From assembly GCA_017642625.1 (NCBI GenBank), contig JAGCOQ010000063.1:1-14570 (forward strand): DNA of 14,570 nt. The letters are read 5' to 3'. Both the position numbers and the translations under genes were made by a program. Below are positions 12,614 through 14,570 of the stretch, one piece after another. This DNA is from Alphaproteobacteria bacterium. Lineage in GTDB: Bacteria > Pseudomonadota > Alphaproteobacteria > Rs-D84. The first letter of the stretch is position 1; each line of letters opens with the position of its first letter. The notes beneath the pieces were generated by a model. It worked only from the letters and a program-made list of their open reading frames with translations. It did not search any database and was not told the origin of the DNA.

Positions 12614-13582
12614 CTATTTCTGAAGAGCGATATACATGCTAACAGGAAAATGTCTATATTGATTCAATTTTTTACCATTTTGCGTTATATCAAATTCATT
12701 ATTTATCGCATAAAAATTGTTGGCCTTTGCAACTCGTACATATTGTGCATATCTGATTTTGAAACCAAGGGCTTTAGCGATATTTTTATAATCTTGGATA
12801 CCCAAAGGACCGTATAATTCGCAAATTTCTTTATTCCAATGTGATTGACTATCATTAAATTTTCTGTGTCTTATAAATTCCGATGCAATCCACTTGTCAA
12901 ACACATAGCCCGTTGGTGTGGCTTTATATTGCCCCGCCACAGGTTCAAATTCTATTAAAAAACGCCTTAACAAATCTTCTGTACCAAGCGTTAATACATC
13001 AGCATTTAACAGATCTGATACATTTAAAACTTTTTTGGGTTGCACAAAATTAGATACGCATACTTTTGTGTTGTATTCAGGCGGTTTTGCAGGATCTTGA
13101 ATCAAAATTATCCCATTTTTCTTTAAACATTTTTTTGCCTGTTGTAATACTCTAAACACCGATGTATTAGAAAAAACATTTTTATTGGTATCAGATTCAT
13201 AAGAAAAAATTTCATGAAAAATTCGCGAATAAATCAAAACATCTAAACTTTCTTGTTCAAAAGGCAAATTTAATGCGTCACCAAGTATATACTCTACATT
13301 TTGTACAAGCCCGCATTTCGTATCACGAATTCTTGCTATCTCATTCAACTGTTCACAAATCTCGACATTATATGTGTAAATATCTTTGGGTATGTATTGT
13401 CGCAAAAATCGGGACATATCCCCATTACACGAGCCAATGTCCGCTATCCTTAAATAATCAGTTCCATTAAAATGTAAGTTTATTTGATTTATAAAAAAAA
13501 CAACATCATCCCAAACCAAATTCATTTGGTCAGAAAATTTTTTAATATCTAAAACCGCCGTCTTTTCGTGCACTAGTGGCAT
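12614..13582 (-). CDS. Class I SAM-dependent methyltransferase
   Basis: The 322-residue protein has the Rossmann methyltransferase signature: motif I IADIGSCNGD (46-55), an acidic residue after the second strand (E74), GDALNLPF (101-108) for the adenine-binding segment, the post-II region VLIYSRIFHEIF (115-126) and LKKNGIILIQD (153-163). About 160 residues follow this core and are unrecognised, perhaps a substrate-binding domain. The substrate cannot be told from sequence. ATG 13582 is preceded by CAGGGAC. The gene is clearly AT-rich, unlike the core genes on the left, which with the neighbouring insertion hotspot suggests horizontal acquisition. No neighbouring biosynthetic genes indicate a pathway. 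Confidence 0.82.
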   Translation of the reverse strand: MPLVHEKTAVLDIKKFSDQMNLVWDDVVFFINQINLHFNGTDYLRIADIGSCNGDMSRFLRQYIPKDIYTYNVEICEQLNEIARIRDTKCGLVQNVEYILGDALNLPFEQESLDVLIYSRIFHEIFSYESDTNKNVFSNTSVFRVLQQAKKCLKKNGIILIQDPAKPPEYNTKVCVSNFVQPKKVLNVSDLLNADVLTLGTEDLLRRFLIEFEPVAGQYKATPTGYVFDKWIASEFIRHRKFNDSQSHWNKEICELYGPLGIQDYKNIAKALGFKIRYAQYVRVAKANNFYAINNEFDITQNGKKLNQYRHFPVSMYIALQK

Positions 13583-13706
13583 AATAAGTCCCTGAATTTT
13601 ATTTCACATTCTCTGCTCACTAATAAAAAAGCACAAAATTAACTTTCTTACATACACGATTGTATAACATCAAAAATAAAAATCATTAATTTTTTATCAG
13701 AAAAAC

Positions 13707-13985
13707 CTAGCGTTTTTTACGGCGTTTGCTGGCAATGGCAATCATAAACAATATTATGCCGTTGAATACCAAAGTTATACTGTTAAACAATATTATCTGA
13801 AAAGAATTAAGATATATACCGTATAAAATCCAAAATATTAACCCCAGACAGTATATGACATACATTGATAAAGACAAACCCGATACATTTTTTGTGACAA
13901 TGGATTTTATAGCCTGGGGCAAGAATGCCATCGTTGTGCAAATGCCCGACACATAACCAAAAAACTCACCAATTAAACTGTTCAT
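13707..13985 (-). CDS. SemiSWEET sugar transporter
   Basis: A 92-residue protein with three predicted membrane helices (about 7-25, 40-58 and 63-85) and a basic C-terminal tail (SKRRKKR). FLPQ at 21-24 is the PQ motif of the MtN3/SWEET superfamily, and W52 in FWILYG and N68 in LFNSI match the substrate-facing Trp and Asn of bacterial SemiSWEETs, which dimerise to form one sugar uniporter. The start at 13985 is chosen because a run of G bases lies five bases upstream; the frame extends to 14048 but overlaps the end of the deaminase gene. Only 19 bases separate it from that gene's stop, so the two are probably co-transcribed. Confidence 0.88.
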   Translation of the reverse strand: MNSLIGEFFGYVSGICTTMAFLPQAIKSIVTKNVSGLSLSMYVIYCLGLIFWILYGIYLNSFQIILFNSITLVFNGIILFMIAIASKRRKKR

Positions 13986-14004
13986 TTTATCCCCCCCACC
14001 CCAA

Positions 14005-14556
14005 CTATGCTTCGCCAGGGTTATAAACGGTGTGCCCTTCGGACACATAGTTTTTCAAAACCTTTTCATCACGTGGCGTTTCAATCGGACCATAGACCGT
14101 TATTCCGCGTCTTTTAAATTCACGCAGCCAGCCGTTTTTAAACCCTTCGTCAAATCCGGTTATTTCCGTCACCCTTTCGGACGGAACGCCATAATAGACC
14201 GATTTTATACCCGACCACATTATTCCGCCAATGCACATCATACATGGTTCAGATGTCACATACATACTTAAATTGTACGGCGACAGATCATATGTTTTCA
14301 GTTTTTTCTCGGCTAACTTTATCGCGTTCATTTCGGCGTGATTATGACTGCACCCTTCGTCCATCACAGTGTTCGCCGATTTAGCAATCAATTTGCCGTC
14401 CGCATCATAAATTGCCGCCAAGAAAGGACCACAGCCCTTGTCAATATATTCGGGCAATTCTTTTTGTAATTCGCGAATAATCTTTGTGGCATTTGCCAAT
14501 TTTGCTTCGTCAATTTTTTCATTGGCAACCACAGATGAATTTTTGTTTTCCGACAT
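14005..14556 (-). CDS. Nucleoside/guanine deaminase of the cytidine deaminase fold
   Basis: This 183-residue zinc enzyme has the HAE box at 73-75 (NHAEMNAI) and the PCMMC zinc motif at 104-108 (TSEPCMMCIGGIMWSG). H73, C105 and C108 should bind zinc and E75 should act as proton shuttle. The downstream sequence TGFDEGFKNGWLREF resembles the substrate-binding tail of GuaD-type guanine deaminases rather than TadA, so deamination of guanine or a related purine is likely; tRNA editing is less so. The ATG at 14556 is preceded by AAGGAA near the window edge. It heads a leftward unit with the SemiSWEET gene, which offers no obvious metabolic link. Confidence 0.88.
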   Translation of the reverse strand: MSENKNSSVVANEKIDEAKLANATKIIRELQKELPEYIDKGCGPFLAAIYDADGKLIAKSANTVMDEGCSHNHAEMNAIKLAEKKLKTYDLSPYNLSMYVTSEPCMMCIGGIMWSGIKSVYYGVPSERVTEITGFDEGFKNGWLREFKRRGITVYGPIETPRDEKVLKNYVSEGHTVYNPGEA

Positions 14557-14570
14557 ATCTTTTCCTTTTA

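Noticed and set aside
14005..14556. TadA tRNA adenosine deaminase
   Set aside because: The length and the TGFDEGFK tail fit guanine/nucleoside deaminases better than TadA.

Overview
The window looks like part of the chromosome of an alphaproteobacterium, probably an uncultured host-associated one. The evidence is a MiaA of alphaproteobacterial type (C-terminal QYAKRQRTWFR), a VirB11-type ATPase, moderate-GC core genes and AT-rich accessory genes. The taxon is inferred from protein character only; no rRNA is present.

Layout, left to right. (1) 1-6066 holds core genes: a VirB11-like secretion ATPase (+), convergent priA (-), a divergent aminoglycoside/choline-kinase-like phosphotransferase (+), convergent miaA (-), and divergent gapA (+) with a strong terminator. 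The miaA/gapA gap carries back-to-back promoters. (2) 6083-6318 holds tRNA-Asp and tRNA-Glu. (3) About 6310-11628 is a 5.3-kb integrative element inserted in the 3' end of tRNA-Glu. Its leftward operon encodes a MerR-like protein, two overlapping small ORFs and a large serine recombinase, and has a palindromic candidate operator. Its rightward side has a structured leader RNA with a terminator, followed by two paralogous lipoproteins. A small leftward transcription unit lies between the two. (4) 11629-11810 is a short segment bounded by a second attR-like copy of the tRNA end, probably a remnant of an earlier insertion. (5) 11889-14556 holds leftward genes: an RBBP9/YdeN-like hydrolase, a SAM methyltransferase (AT-rich), a SemiSWEET transporter and a guanine-deaminase-like nucleoside deaminase.

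The most striking observation concerns the recombinase. Its reading frame runs out of the element and stops in the anticodon loop of the host tRNA-Glu. The right end of the element carries an open frame that passes through the matching 12-bp att core in the same phase. If the element circularises by exchange between these cores, the recombinase would lose its 10 tRNA-derived residues and gain 53 element-encoded ones. Integration would therefore swap the recombinase C-terminus, a bacterial serine-recombinase analogue of the integrase partitioning known from SSV-type archaeal viruses.

The second is the RNA at about 9388-9563. It has a long three-segment closing stem, internal hairpins and a terminator whose arm overlaps the closing stem. 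This is riboswitch-like architecture ahead of lipoprotein genes of unknown function, and I cannot assign it to a known RNA class. The element carries no recognisable capsid, replication or conjugation genes, so it is a minimal integrative element whose cargo is probably the lipoprotein pair.
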